This document shows positions 7,340 to 16,318 of a stretch of 25,424 nucleotides of DNA, piece by piece (position 1 is the stretch's first letter; every line of letters starts with the position of its first letter). The stretch covers positions 1-25,424 of the forward strand of contig CAJUOC010000033.1 in the NCBI GenBank assembly GCA_910587925.1. Reading direction: 5' to 3'. This DNA comes from an uncultured Muribaculaceae bacterium. GTDB taxonomy: Bacteria; Bacteroidota; Bacteroidia; Bacteroidales; Muribaculaceae. The notes under the pieces are model-generated. The model saw nothing but the letters and a program-made list of their open reading frames with translations, made no database searches and was not told the DNA's origin. Made by a program: the position numbers and the translations under genes.

Positions 7340-8461
7340 TCAGCGTGAGGGGATTGTCACCGGGTCGACGCGCATACCGTCGCGCACCTTCAGCAGAGCC
7401 GAAGTCACGTAACGGTCGCCGGGCTTCACGCCCGACTCGACCACACACATCGTGTCGGCCACCGTGTCGCCCGTCTTGACGGGGGTATATACCACCCGGC
7501 CCGAGTCAGACACCACATACATATACCGCCCGAGCTGGTCGGTACCCAGCGAGGCCGCTCTGACGAGCATGGCCCGGGGCTCCACCTTGTAAGGCATGTG
7601 TATGGTGAGGTACATGCCGGCCTTGAGCTCGCCGTGGGGATTGTCGACCACGGCCTCGAGTACCATCGTGCCCGTCGAGGGGTCGACATTGGGCGCCATA
7701 TAGTCGAGATTGGCCGTATACGAGTGGGGCAGGCTCTCGGCGAAGTGGAGCGGTATGGCGGTATAGTCGATAAGGTGGCGGTTGTTGGGGTTGAGAAACA
7801 TGCGCTGAAACGAAGCGTCCTCGATGGAAAACCGTGCCAGCATGTGCGAGTCGTCGTATATGGTGGCGAGAGTCACCGGCGCGCCCTCGCCGGGCACATA
7901 AGTGCCGCCCGAGTAATTGTGGATGGTGATATGTCCGTCGATGGGCGCCGTGACCGTGCAGTATCCCAGCCGCGTACGGGCCGACGACAGCGCGGCCTCG
8001 GCATTCTTGATGGCCGCGCGGCTTTGGTCGCGCGCGCTGAGTGCCTGCGACACCTCCATCTTGCTCACCGCGTGGCTCTCCAGCGCGCGGCTTACGGCCT
8101 GATAATGCTCCTCGGCATAGGCGTTTTCGCTGCGGGCGGTGGCCAGGGCCGCCTCGGCCTCGCTCACGGCGTCGCGCAAGTCGGGAGCGTCAATCGTAAA
8201 CAGTACCTGCCCGCGGCGCACCAGCTGGCCGGGCTTGTATCGCGGCGCCGACACGGTGCCGTTGACGCGGCACACCACATCGACCGTGCGGTCGGCCGAC
8301 AGTGTGCCCGGGTAGTCGCGGTAGAGAGTGATGGAGTCTGTGATCACCTCGGATACATCGATACGCGGAGCGGCGCCGTCGGCCGTGGCGGCTTCCTTGC
8401 GGTGGCAGCCGGTGGCAATCAAGGCTGCTGCGGCATATATGATAAATGCGTGTTTTGTCAT
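7340..8461 (-). CDS. RND periplasmic adaptor lipoprotein (membrane fusion protein, AcrA/MexA-like)
   Basis: The 373-aa product bridges the inner-membrane pump and the outer-membrane channel. The signal peptide ends in a lipobox (LIATGC, Cys19), so it should be lipid-anchored in the periplasm. The order is that of the HlyD/AcrA family: a first barrel/lipoyl half (VVCRVNGTVSAPRYKPGQLV), an alpha-helical hairpin rich in Ala and Glu (about 90-165), the returning lipoyl half (TVTAPIDGHITIHN), then the beta-barrel and membrane-proximal domains. The pump gene starts 7 nt later; the channel gene ends 20 nt before. All three components are thus encoded together. Confidence 0.94.
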   Translation of the reverse strand: MTKHAFIIYAAAALIATGCHRKEAATADGAAPRIDVSEVITDSITLYRDYPGTLSADRTVDVVCRVNGTVSAPRYKPGQLVRRGQVLFTIDAPDLRDAVSEAEAALATARSENAYAEEHYQAVSRALESHAVSKMEVSQALSARDQSRAAIKNAEAALSSARTRLGYCTVTAPIDGHITIHNYSGGTYVPGEGAPVTLATIYDDSHMLARFSIEDASFQRMFLNPNNRHLIDYTAIPLHFAESLPHSYTANLDYMAPNVDPSTGTMVLEAVVDNPHGELKAGMYLTIHMPYKVEPRAMLVRAASLGTDQLGRYMYVVSDSGRVVYTPVKTGDTVADTMCVVESGVKPGDRYVTSALLKVRDGMRVDPVTIPSR

Positions 8462-8481
8462 CGTCGGAAATTTGAGAGGAA

Positions 8482-9858
8482 TCAGTCAGTGGCAAACCCG
8501 CCGCCCAGGGTGCGGTACAGGTCGATGAGAGCCGAGAGCGCCCGCCCGCGGGCGGCCACCACGGCATTGGTATATTCAAGATAGCTCACCTGGGCATTGG
8601 CCACATTGGTAAAGTCGCTCAAGCCCTGGGTGTACAGCCCCACCGAGAGGTCGAGAAACTCCGCGGCGGCCGTCTCGGCCCGCTCGCAGTCGGCGATGGA
8701 CCGCACACTCTCGGTGTATGCGGTGAGGGCATTGTCGACCTCGTTGTAAGCGTTCATCACTGTGTAGCGGTATTGCTCGACCAGCGCCTGCTCCTGCTCG
8801 CGCGCGGCTGCGGCGCGGGCGTTGCGGGCAAGACCGTCAAAGAGAGTCCAGGTGAGGGTCGGCTCGATACTGTATGCGAGATTGTCGCGCGAGAAAAAAG
8901 GTCCGTGGCCGTGGCTCTGCACTCCCACCGAGCCATTGATGGCGAGCGAGGGCAGGAAGTCTTTTTTGGCGATGCCGACAGCTGCTGCCGCAGCCGCGAG
9001 ATTTTGCTCGGCCGCGACTATGTCGGGGCGGCGGCGCAGCAGGTCGGCCGGTATGCCGGTGGCCACGAGCCGGCGGTAGTCGGGGAGAGCGGTGCCCGCG
9101 GCGAGCATCGGCTCCAGCTCAGTGGCATAGCGGGCAGTAAGCAGGCCCAGGGCATTAATGGCCGAGCGCACCGAGGCGCGCAGCGCCGGGAGCGACGCCC
9201 GCGTCGAGTAGAGGATGCCGCGGGCCTGGTCGACATCGATTTTCGAGGCCAGACCGCAGTCAAAGCGCGTCTGCGCCAGCCCCGCGATGGTGTCCTGGCG
9301 GGCGACGTGGGCCTCGGCCACAGCCACCTCGGCCTGATACACGCGCAGCTGTATGTACGTGGATGCAATTTCGGCGGCGACGCTCACCTGAGTGCCCGTC
9401 CACTCGGCCCGCGACGCGCGGTACTGGGCCTTGTCGCGCTTCACAGCCGCGCCCAAACGCCCGAAGATGTCGAGCTCCCACGATGCCGTGGCCGATGCCG
9501 TATAGGTATTGAGCGACAGTCCGTCGGCGCGCGAGCGCGAGTATCCGCCCGAGATGTCTATCTGCGGGAAATATGCCGCGCGCGACACCTGTATCTGGCG
9601 CCTTGCCGCCTCCATGCGGTGCATGGCGCCGGCGAGGTCGTAATTGGCCTGCTCGCCCATGGCGATGAGCGAGTCGAGCACCGGGTCGTCAAATCCGCGC
9701 CACCAGGCATCGTCGGTGGGCAGAGTCTGCTCGGCAGCCTCGGTGTAACGCCACGCGGCCGGGAGCTCAGGCGACAAAAGCCGCGGCGCCGGCGCCGCGG
9801 CCATCAGGCCCGGCGCCGATGCTACGGCGATTATCATAAATAAACGTTGAAACGGCAT
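8482..9858 (-). CDS. Outer-membrane efflux channel (TolC/OprM family)
   Basis: The start at 9858 gives a 458-aa protein beginning MPFQRLFMIIAVASAPGLMA, a good signal peptide. An open frame extends further upstream, but those codons are proline- and arginine-rich and overlap the 3' end of the preceding gene, so I reject them. Two OEP repeats are visible: WWRGFDDPVLDSLIAMG...ISGGYSRSRAD...ASWELDIFGR in the first half and LLRRRPDIVAAEQNLAAA...PTLTWTLFDG in the second. These are typical of NodT/OprM-type channels. Unlike many OprM relatives there is no lipobox cysteine after the signal peptide. It lies between the small lipoprotein gene (25 nt away) and the adaptor (20 nt). Confidence 0.93.
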   Translation of the reverse strand: MPFQRLFMIIAVASAPGLMAAAPAPRLLSPELPAAWRYTEAAEQTLPTDDAWWRGFDDPVLDSLIAMGEQANYDLAGAMHRMEAARRQIQVSRAAYFPQIDISGGYSRSRADGLSLNTYTASATASWELDIFGRLGAAVKRDKAQYRASRAEWTGTQVSVAAEIASTYIQLRVYQAEVAVAEAHVARQDTIAGLAQTRFDCGLASKIDVDQARGILYSTRASLPALRASVRSAINALGLLTARYATELEPMLAAGTALPDYRRLVATGIPADLLRRRPDIVAAEQNLAAAAAAVGIAKKDFLPSLAINGSVGVQSHGHGPFFSRDNLAYSIEPTLTWTLFDGLARNARAAAAREQEQALVEQYRYTVMNAYNEVDNALTAYTESVRSIADCERAETAAAEFLDLSVGLYTQGLSDFTNVANAQVSYLEYTNAVVAARGRALSALIDLYRTLGGGFATD

Positions 9859-9883
9859 GGTTGCGGGGGTGGTAAGGCGCGCG

Positions 9884-10375
9884 CTACTTGGTGGGGTCGC
9901 TCTCCTTGATGCCCGGGTGGGCGGTAAAGCTGGAGGCGCCGTCGCCCGGCAGGTCGGCATCGGAGCCGACTACATTTACAGTGTACTGGAGTATGCTGAA
10001 GGCCGGCGACTTATCCTCGGCGTATACCGGGGCGTATATCTCCAGGAGATGCTTTGCCTCCTTCATGTCGGGAGAGATGTAGATGTCGGCTCCGTAGGGC
10101 GGCACCACACTCTGGCCGATGCGCACATAGTCCCAGTAATAGTCGGCGTAGGGGATGAGGGCGTTCTGGCCCTTGACATTGTTTACGACCTGGATGGAAG
10201 TGACCTTGAGAGTCTCGCCGGCCACCACATATATCTGACCGTCGTGGTACACGGCGTCGGAGATATCGACGATGAAATCCACATCGGGCAAATCACTGTG
10301 GTCGTCATCGCAGGCGGTGAAGGCCAGCACCGGGAGTACAATAGCAAGTATTGACAATAAGCGTTTCATAATCAA
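9884..10375 (-). CDS. Small lipoprotein of unknown function, first gene of the efflux operon
   Basis: A 163-aa protein with a lipoprotein signal peptide (MIMKRLLSILAIVLPVLAFT, Cys at the AFTAC box). An alternative start two codons later (MKRLL, 10369) is equally possible. The mature part is acidic at first (DDDHSDLPDVDF) and looks all-beta. I see no known catalytic motif. It resembles the small surface or periplasmic Ig-like lipoproteins common in Bacteroidales, but I do not recognise a family. It is co-directional with the RND genes and only 25 nt upstream of the channel gene, which suggests co-transcription. A role in efflux is inference from position only. Confidence 0.8.
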   Translation of the reverse strand: MIMKRLLSILAIVLPVLAFTACDDDHSDLPDVDFIVDISDAVYHDGQIYVVAGETLKVTSIQVVNNVKGQNALIPYADYYWDYVRIGQSVVPPYGADIYISPDMKEAKHLLEIYAPVYAEDKSPAFSILQYTVNVVGSDADLPGDGASSFTAHPGIKESDPTK

Positions 10376-10407
10376 ATCAGTTTACGGTAAGTGTGTCAGT
10401 AAGTATG

Positions 10408-10425
10408 AAAGTATTTTTATACTTT
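10408..10425. promoter_or_regulatory. A/T-rich palindrome upstream of the efflux operon
   Basis: AAAGTAT (10408-10414) and ATACTTT (10419-10425) are perfect inverted repeats around TTTT. It lies about 33 bp before the first start codon of the operon, where an operator or promoter element would be expected. No matching regulator gene is nearby. Confidence 0.3.
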
Positions 10426-10455
10426 AATAACGCGCGAGGTCTGATAGGGTTCAAA

Positions 10456-10478
10456 TTGAAAAAAAATAGCTAACTTTG
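10456..10478 (+). promoter_or_regulatory. Promoter of the DUF3822-rsmD-asd run
   Basis: TAACTTTG at 10471-10478 is a perfect TAnnTTTG box. A TTG lies at 10456-10458, closer than usual, so the -33 element is weak. The ATG at 10487 lies only 8 bases after the box, so the transcript would have almost no leader. Confidence 0.55.
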
Positions 10479-10486
10479 CAGCCATA

Positions 10487-11329
10487 ATGCCGCCCGAAGC
10501 CCTTACATCCGAGATATATGCAGGTGAGCCGCGCCACTGCCGGCTCTCGCTCCAGGTGTGTGCCGACGCGCTTGAGGCCGTGGTGCGTCCGCTCGACCCG
10601 GCGACGGGCACCGACGCCGACTTCCTCTACCGCCGCATCCCCTACACCGTGGCGGCCGACACACCGGCCCGGGCGCTTGAGGAGGCCGTGTATGCCAATC
10701 CTCTGCTGGTGGCGCCATTTGCCCGCACCGATGTATTGCTGCGCACGCCGGGATGCATGGTGCTCCCGGCCGATGCCGACGCCGATACCGCGGTCGCCGC
10801 AGCCGCCCTCATGGGCATCGACAGCCCGCAGGCCGAGCCGCTCGTAGCCTCGGCCGGCCGGCTCTACAGCGTGGCGGCCATGGTCGACCGCGCCGTGCTG
10901 GGGTTTGTGCGGCGCACATTTGACATGGCCCGCACCGTGGCCCATCCGATGGCGGTGCTGATGCGGTGGTTTGCCTCGCGCAGCGCGCTGGGCAACAGCG
11001 GCAAGGTATACGTCAACCTGCGCCCCGACTCATCAGACATACTCGTGTACAATCATCTCGGGCCGGCCGGAGCAGTCACCGTAGGCGGCACCTCGCTTCC
11101 CGACACCATATATTATATAATGGCCATGGCCTCGGCCGCCGGTCTGCAGGGCGACCGCTGCGAGGTACACCTCGCCGGCATGGCCGAGCGGCGCGCCGCG
11201 CTTGCCGCCGAGCTGGGCAAGTATCTGCCCGCGGTGGTGCCGGCTATCATCCCCTCGGCGCTGCTGGCCATGGGGCGCCAGGCGCTGGCCGCTCCGCTCG
11301 AACTGTCAATACTGCCACTATGCGAATAA
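10487..11329 (+). CDS. DUF3822 family protein
   Basis: The 280-aa cytoplasmic protein has no signal peptide or membrane helix. It matches the general form of DUF3822, a Bacteroidetes-restricted family usually found directly upstream of rsmD, as here (10-nt overlap). The fold is thought to be actin/ASKHA-like; that is family knowledge, not visible here. Features seen: alternating beta segments such as KVYVNLRPDSSDILVYNHLG and the C-terminal LELSILPLCE. Function is unknown. The coupled overlap with rsmD suggests translational coupling, so a link to ribosome maturation is possible but unproven. Transcripts are probably near-leaderless. Confidence 0.8.
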   Translation: MPPEALTSEIYAGEPRHCRLSLQVCADALEAVVRPLDPATGTDADFLYRRIPYTVAADTPARALEEAVYANPLLVAPFARTDVLLRTPGCMVLPADADADTAVAAAALMGIDSPQAEPLVASAGRLYSVAAMVDRAVLGFVRRTFDMARTVAHPMAVLMRWFASRSALGNSGKVYVNLRPDSSDILVYNHLGPAGAVTVGGTSLPDTIYYIMAMASAAGLQGDRCEVHLAGMAERRAALAAELGKYLPAVVPAIIPSALLAMGRQALAAPLELSILPLCE

Positions 11330-11901
11330 TCAGAGGCAAATACGGCCGGCGCCGATTTGATGTGCCCGGCAATATCACGGCAAGGCCCACTACAGACTTT
11401 GCCCGCGAGAATATTTTCAACGTGATTGAGAATATCGTCGACCTCGACGGGGCGACCGCTCTCGACCTCTTTGCCGGCACGGGCGCCATCTCGCTGGAGT
11501 TTCTGTCGCGCGAGTGCGCCTCGGTGACTTGCGTCGAGAAGGCCGCCACACAGTACAATTTCATACGCCGGGTGGTGCAGCAGCTCAATGCAGCCAACAT
11601 CAATGTGCTGCGCGGCGATGCCCTGCGCTATCTGGAGACTTGCCGCTCGGCCTACGACATCGTGTTTGCCGACCCGCCATACGATATGCCGGGATTTGCC
11701 GAGGTGCCGGCGCGCATCCTGTCGTCGGGCGCCGTGCGGCCGGGCACGCTCGTGATAGTCGAGCACTCCAAGGCCCACGACTTCAGCTCGCTGCCGGGAT
11801 TTTTTGACCACCGGCAGTACGGCTCAGTAAACTTTTCACTCTTCCGGGTGGCATCCCCGGATGACTCATCATCCCAACCCTCTGAAAGCAATCAGCAATG
11901 A
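11320..11901 (+). CDS. rsmD: 16S rRNA (guanine966-N2)-methyltransferase RsmD
   Basis: The 193-aa enzyme methylates N2 of G966 in 16S rRNA using S-adenosylmethionine. The start MRIIRGKYGRRRFDVPG is typical and lies inside the end of the DUF3822 gene (10-nt overlap). The SAM-binding loop is DLFAGTG (49-55), with CVEK (71-74) as the acidic residue after strand beta-2. The catalytic DPPY motif is at 118-121 (VFADPPYDMPG). The serine- and glutamine-rich tail (ASPDDSSSQPSESNQQ) looks dispensable. It overlaps the next gene, asd, by 4 nt (ATGA), so the two are translationally coupled. Confidence 0.94.
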   Translation: MRIIRGKYGRRRFDVPGNITARPTTDFARENIFNVIENIVDLDGATALDLFAGTGAISLEFLSRECASVTCVEKAATQYNFIRRVVQQLNAANINVLRGDALRYLETCRSAYDIVFADPPYDMPGFAEVPARILSSGAVRPGTLVIVEHSKAHDFSSLPGFFDHRQYGSVNFSLFRVASPDDSSSQPSESNQQ

Positions 11902-12902
11902 ATATAGCCATCGTAGGAGCCGGCGGTGCTGTCGGCCGTGAAATTATCTCTGTGCTTGAGTCGGGCCTGCTGGGCCATATCGACTCGCTGCGCCTCTTCG
12001 GGTCGGCCCGCAGCGCCGGCTCGACCATCAACTTCCGGGGCCGCGACATCGTGGTGGAGGAGCTTACCGAGCGGAGCGACTTCTCCGGCGTCGACTATGC
12101 GCTGGTATCGGCCGGCGGCGCCGTATCTGAGCGGTTTGCGCCCGTGATTACAGCCGCGGGCGCCATCATGATCGACAATTCCAGCGCCTTCCGCCTCGAC
12201 GACGATGTGCCCCTGGTGGTGCCCGAAATCAACGGCGCCGACGCCCTCGACGCTCCCCGCCGCATCATCGCCAACCCCAACTGCACCACCATACAGATGG
12301 TGATGACACTGGCCCCGATCCACCGGCTGTCGCCCGTGCGCCGCGTGCACGTGGCCACATACCAGGCCGCCAGCGGCGCCGGAGCGCTTGCTATGGACGA
12401 GCTCACCGGCCAGCACGCCGACCTCGCCGCCGGCCGCGAGCCCCGCGTGGAGCGCTTTGCCCATCAGCTGGCATACAATGTGATACCCCATATCGACGTC
12501 TTCACCGACAACGGTTACACCCGCGAGGAGATGAAGATGCACCTCGAGACCAAGAAGATAATGCACGCTCCCGAGCTGGAGGTGAGCGCCATGTGTGTGC
12601 GCGTGCCCGTGATGCGCGCCCACAGCGAGGCGCTGTGGATACAGACAGAGCGCGAGCTCTCGCCCGAGCAGGTGCGCGCCGCCCTCGACGAGGCTCCCGG
12701 CGTGGTGGTCGTCGACGACCCCGCCTCGCTGTCGTATCCCATGCCGCTCGAGACCGCCGGCACCGACCCCGTGTTTGTCGGCCGCATACGCCGCGACATA
12801 TCGGGCCCCGGCATCACCATGTGGAGCGTATCTGACCAGCTGCGCAAGGGCGCCGCTCTCAACGCCGTGCAGATAGCCGCTTACCTTCACTCACACCGAT
12901 AG
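11898..12902 (+). CDS. asd: Aspartate-semialdehyde dehydrogenase
   Basis: The 334-aa enzyme reduces aspartyl phosphate to aspartate semialdehyde with NADPH. This is the branch step toward lysine/diaminopimelate, threonine and methionine, so it also feeds peptidoglycan synthesis. The nucleotide-binding loop is GAGGAVG (7-13). The catalytic cysteine is Cys129 in NPNCTT, and the base is His242 in VPVMRAHSE. ATYQAASGAG (153-162) is the usual second signature. The length fits the family (330-340 aa in the Gram-positive/Bacteroidetes type). The start overlaps the rsmD stop by 4 nt; the antiporter gene follows after 11 nt. Confidence 0.96.
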   Translation: MNIAIVGAGGAVGREIISVLESGLLGHIDSLRLFGSARSAGSTINFRGRDIVVEELTERSDFSGVDYALVSAGGAVSERFAPVITAAGAIMIDNSSAFRLDDDVPLVVPEINGADALDAPRRIIANPNCTTIQMVMTLAPIHRLSPVRRVHVATYQAASGAGALAMDELTGQHADLAAGREPRVERFAHQLAYNVIPHIDVFTDNGYTREEMKMHLETKKIMHAPELEVSAMCVRVPVMRAHSEALWIQTERELSPEQVRAALDEAPGVVVVDDPASLSYPMPLETAGTDPVFVGRIRRDISGPGITMWSVSDQLRKGAALNAVQIAAYLHSHR

Positions 12903-12913
12903 GAGCGTATACC

Positions 12914-15013
12914 ATGGCCGCGGCGCTCGTCACACAGCCCATACCGATATTTTTTATCGTGCTGGCAATAATATTGCTGGCGCCGCTGCTGCTCAACAAG
13001 CTCAAGATACCCCACATCGTGGGTATGATAGTGGCCGGCGTGGCCATCGGGCCGTATGGGCTCAATGTGCTGCAGGCCGACTCCAGTTTTGCCATCTTCG
13101 GCCAGGTGGGACTGCTCTACCTGATGTTTCTGGCCGGCCTGGAGATAGACATGTACCATCTGCGGCTCAATCTGCGCCGCGGGCTGCTCTTCGGCCTGCT
13201 CACGCTGCTGGTGCCGCTGGCGGCCGGAGTGCTCACCAGCGTGTGGATGCTGCATCTTGGCTGGCTCACCTCGCTGCTGCTCGGGGCGATGTATGCCTCG
13301 CATACACTCATATCTTACCCGGTGGCGGCGCGCTACGGCATCACCAAGTCGCCGGCGGTGCTGGTGGCGGTGGTGGGCACCATCATCGCCGTGACCGGCG
13401 CGCTGCTGGTGATAGCCGTCACGGTGACCGCCGCCCGCGAGAATACCTTCAACGTGGCCGCCATGCTGGCGCTGCTGGCCAAGCTGGCTGTGTGGGTGGC
13501 GGCGGTGCTGTATGTATATCCGCGGCTCACCCGGTGGTTTTTCAAGTCTTATTCCGACCGCGTCACACAGTATGTGTATGTGCTGGCTATGGTATTCCTG
13601 GCGGCGTGGACGGCCCAGCTCATCGGGCTTGAGGGCATACTGGGCGCATTTTTGGCCGGTCTGGTGCTCAACCGCTATGTGCCGCCGGTGTCGCCGCTGA
13701 TGTCGAGCATAGAGTTTGTGGGCAACGCACTCTTTATCCCGTACTTCCTCATCAGCGTGGGCATGATGATAAATCTGCGTGTGGTGGCCGACCGGCATAC
13801 GCTGTCGGTGGCGCTCATCATGCTGGCCGTGGCGCTTGCCTCCAAGTGGATACCGGCATATGTGACGCAGCGCGTGTATGGCTACGGCGCGTCGAGCCGC
13901 AAGGTGATGTTTGGCCTCACCACCGCGCATACCGCCGTGGCGCTGGCCGTGGTGAGCCTCGGCTACACCATGGGGCTGCTCGACTCGGTGGTGCTCAACG
14001 CTACCATCCTGGTGATACTCGTCACCTGCGGAGCCGCGCCGCTCATCACCGCCGCAGGAGCCCCCAAACTCAAGATAAGCATGCTCAGCGAGGACGACAT
14101 CATGCGCAATACCCGCGTAAACAACTCGCTCATCGCCGTGTCTAATCCGCTCACCGCGCCGCAGCTCGTCGAGCTGGGCGTGTTGATGCGCAACGACCGC
14201 GGCCGCCACAACTTCTACGCCATACACGTGCGCAACGACCGCGACGTGCGCGCCAAGGCCATCGCCCGGCAGTCGCTCGACATCGCCCGTCGCACCGCCG
14301 CCGCCGCCAACCTGCGCATCGACGAGATAGACCGCTTTGACCTCAACACCGTCACCGGCATCATCAATGCCGCCGACGAGCGCGACATCACCGAAATCAT
14401 CATCGGCCTGCACCGTCGGGCCACTGTCATCGACTCCTTTCTCGGCTCCAAGATAGAGACTCTGCTGCGCTCCACATCGCGCATGCTTATCATCAGCCGC
14501 TGCTACATACCGCTCAATACGGTGACCCGCATCGTGGTGGCCGTGCCTCGCTCGGCCCAGTACGAGACGGGCTTCTCGCGGTGGGTGCGTGCGCTGGCGC
14601 GGCTCACCCGCCAGCTGGGCTGCCGAGTGATTTTCTGCTGCCACGCCGATATACAGCCGCTCATCCGCGGCGTGATATACCATGGTAACTACGACATACG
14701 CTGCGAGTTTCGCACCGTAGGCTCCTTCGATGAGCAGATTCTGCTCACGCCGCGCATCCTCGACGACGACCTCTTTGTGGTGGTGAGCGCCCGCGCCAAC
14801 TCTGTGTCGTATACCGACGAGGTGCCCGAGATGCTCAATCTGCTCCAGCGCGATTTCACCCGCAACAATCTCCTGCTCATCTTCCCCGAGCAATTTGGCG
14901 AGGCGGCGCCGCTCACCTCCTTTGTCGACCCGATGGCTACCGACGTGGCCCGCACCGCCTCGCCCCGATGGCGCAAGCTGCGCGACGCCGTATGCCGGCT
15001 ATTCCACCACTGA
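12914..15013 (+). CDS. CPA2-type cation:proton antiporter with cytosolic USP-like C-terminus
   Basis: A 699-aa membrane protein. About the first 385 residues form a hydrophobic sodium/hydrogen-exchanger domain of the CPA2/Kef type with about a dozen helices. Recognisable parts are LNKLKIPHIVGMIVAGVAIG, FLAGLEIDM and LEGILGAFLAGLVLNR. The TM5 region reads GAMYASHTLISYPVAARYG, so the usual acidic residue pair of electrogenic antiporters is not evident. The remaining 310 residues are cytoplasmic and look like two universal-stress-protein (Rossmann-like) halves, which commonly regulate such carriers. It probably exchanges potassium or sodium for protons; the ion cannot be decided from sequence. 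The stop codon shares one base with the next gene. Confidence 0.88.
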   Translation: MAAALVTQPIPIFFIVLAIILLAPLLLNKLKIPHIVGMIVAGVAIGPYGLNVLQADSSFAIFGQVGLLYLMFLAGLEIDMYHLRLNLRRGLLFGLLTLLVPLAAGVLTSVWMLHLGWLTSLLLGAMYASHTLISYPVAARYGITKSPAVLVAVVGTIIAVTGALLVIAVTVTAARENTFNVAAMLALLAKLAVWVAAVLYVYPRLTRWFFKSYSDRVTQYVYVLAMVFLAAWTAQLIGLEGILGAFLAGLVLNRYVPPVSPLMSSIEFVGNALFIPYFLISVGMMINLRVVADRHTLSVALIMLAVALASKWIPAYVTQRVYGYGASSRKVMFGLTTAHTAVALAVVSLGYTMGLLDSVVLNATILVILVTCGAAPLITAAGAPKLKISMLSEDDIMRNTRVNNSLIAVSNPLTAPQLVELGVLMRNDRGRHNFYAIHVRNDRDVRAKAIARQSLDIARRTAAAANLRIDEIDRFDLNTVTGIINAADERDITEIIIGLHRRATVIDSFLGSKIETLLRSTSRMLIISRCYIPLNTVTRIVVAVPRSAQYETGFSRWVRALARLTRQLGCRVIFCCHADIQPLIRGVIYHGNYDIRCEFRTVGSFDEQILLTPRILDDDLFVVVSARANSVSYTDEVPEMLNLLQRDFTRNNLLLIFPEQFGEAAPLTSFVDPMATDVARTASPRWRKLRDAVCRLFHH

Positions 15014-16128
15014 TGAGACTGCTCCATACCCTTGCGGCACTGCTGCTGCCCGCGGCCGCCTCGGCCTTTGACTGCTCTGTGATCGACTCCATCGTCGATG
15101 CCCGATACAGCGCCGATGCCCCCGGCGCGGCCATAATCATCGCCCGCGGCGACTCCGTGCTCTACGAGCGGTATGCCGGGCTGGCCGACATGGACACCCG
15201 GGAGCCTGTGAGCGCCGACACCCGTTTCTGCATCGCATCCATATCCAAGCAGTTTACGGTGATGGCATTGTTGCAGCAAGACGCCCGCTACACCGAGCCG
15301 GGCGGGCTGCTCGACTCGCCGGTAAGCCGGTGGTTTGACTTCCCGCAGCAGTGGTGGGCGGGCATCACTTTGCGCCACCTCGCCTCCCACACCTCGGGCG
15401 TGCCCGACTCGCGACCGCGGCACGACCGCCGCGCCTGCGTGCTGGCCACCGACGAGGAGTCGGTGCGCTACTTTCCCGCGGTCGACAGCCTGCGATTTGC
15501 CCCGGGCGAGTATTACGACTATCTCAACCCGTCATTTATACTGCTGGCGCAGGTGGTCGAGCGCCTCAGCGGCCGCGATTTTGTGGGATATATGCACGAC
15601 TCTGTGTTTGCACCGGCCGGCATGACCCACACCTATTATTTCGACCCCGCGCGGCGCGGTCCTGGCGAGAGCCACGGCTATGTGCCCGACGGCCGCGGCG
15701 GCTGGCAGGAGTACGACTATGGCGAGGAGACATTCTTTGCCACCCGGCCCGACGGCGGCATATACTCCACTGCCCGCGACCTGCTGGCCTGGGAAAATGC
15801 GCTGCGCGACGGCCGAGTCGCCTCGCCCGGCCGCGTGTCGCTCGCATACACGCCCGTGGTGAGCGTGAGCGCAAGCCCGCTCTGCGACTACCAGCGCTAC
15901 CCCGACACATGGTATGGCCTGGGATTTTTCATCGACCATCCGGCAGGGTGGCCGCGCAAGGTTTATCATACCGGCGACAACGGCGGTTACCAGGCTTATC
16001 TGGCCAAATATCCGGCCGAGGATGTCAAAATCATCGTGCTCGAGGCCCGCAACGACCGCTCGCGCCGCGAGTTTGCCGAGTGTATCGACCGCGTGCTGGG
16101 TTTGCGCTTATCGGAGACAAATCGTTGA
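15013..16128 (+). CDS. Exported serine hydrolase of the beta-lactamase/PBP4* family
   Basis: Starting at the ATG that overlaps the antiporter stop by one base (TGATG), the product is 371 aa with a clear signal peptide (MRLLHTLAALLLPAAASA). All three active-site motifs of the class C beta-lactamase/AmpH-like family are present: SISK (Ser76-Lys79), YLN (Tyr170-Asn172) and HTG (319-321). The nucleophile is therefore Ser76, with Lys79 as general base. Members hydrolyse D-amino-acid peptides, esters or beta-lactams; the substrate cannot be predicted. An upstream start (14968) would remove the good signal peptide and is rejected. Tight coupling suggests co-transcription with the antiporter. Confidence 0.9.
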   Translation: MRLLHTLAALLLPAAASAFDCSVIDSIVDARYSADAPGAAIIIARGDSVLYERYAGLADMDTREPVSADTRFCIASISKQFTVMALLQQDARYTEPGGLLDSPVSRWFDFPQQWWAGITLRHLASHTSGVPDSRPRHDRRACVLATDEESVRYFPAVDSLRFAPGEYYDYLNPSFILLAQVVERLSGRDFVGYMHDSVFAPAGMTHTYYFDPARRGPGESHGYVPDGRGGWQEYDYGEETFFATRPDGGIYSTARDLLAWENALRDGRVASPGRVSLAYTPVVSVSASPLCDYQRYPDTWYGLGFFIDHPAGWPRKVYHTGDNGGYQAYLAKYPAEDVKIIVLEARNDRSRREFAECIDRVLGLRLSETNR

Positions 16129-16242
16129 GTGATTTTGTCTGAAGTTTTCCAAAAATATTTTTATAGCGCTTGTTTTCAGGAGCATAAGTTTTGGAGTGGT
16201 CTAAAAAGTTTACCAAAATTTAAAATAATATACCGGCGGGTG

Positions 16243-16273
16243 TTGCCGATTCGGAATATTTTAGTTTACTTTG
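16243..16273 (+). promoter_or_regulatory. nrdDG promoter
   Basis: TTG at 16243-16245, 21 bp, then TACTTTG at 16267-16273, one base shorter than the TAnnTTTG box. The leader would be about 40 nt. The upstream 16,130-16,240 is A/T-rich with a perfect AAAAATATTTTT palindrome (16,151-16,162). I see no NrdR-type box pair. Confidence 0.5.
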
Positions 16274-16318
16274 CAGCACTAAATCACTTCCTCAACATCA
16301 CTCTCCCGCACACACACC

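Noticed and set aside
12887..14893. Antisense 668-codon frame across the antiporter
   Set aside because: Histidine-rich low-complexity translation; the plus-strand frame has clear membrane helices and a USP-like tail.
16129..16318. NrdR boxes or an FNR site upstream of nrdD
   Set aside because: No paired NrdR-like motif is visible; A/T-rich palindromes alone are not enough.
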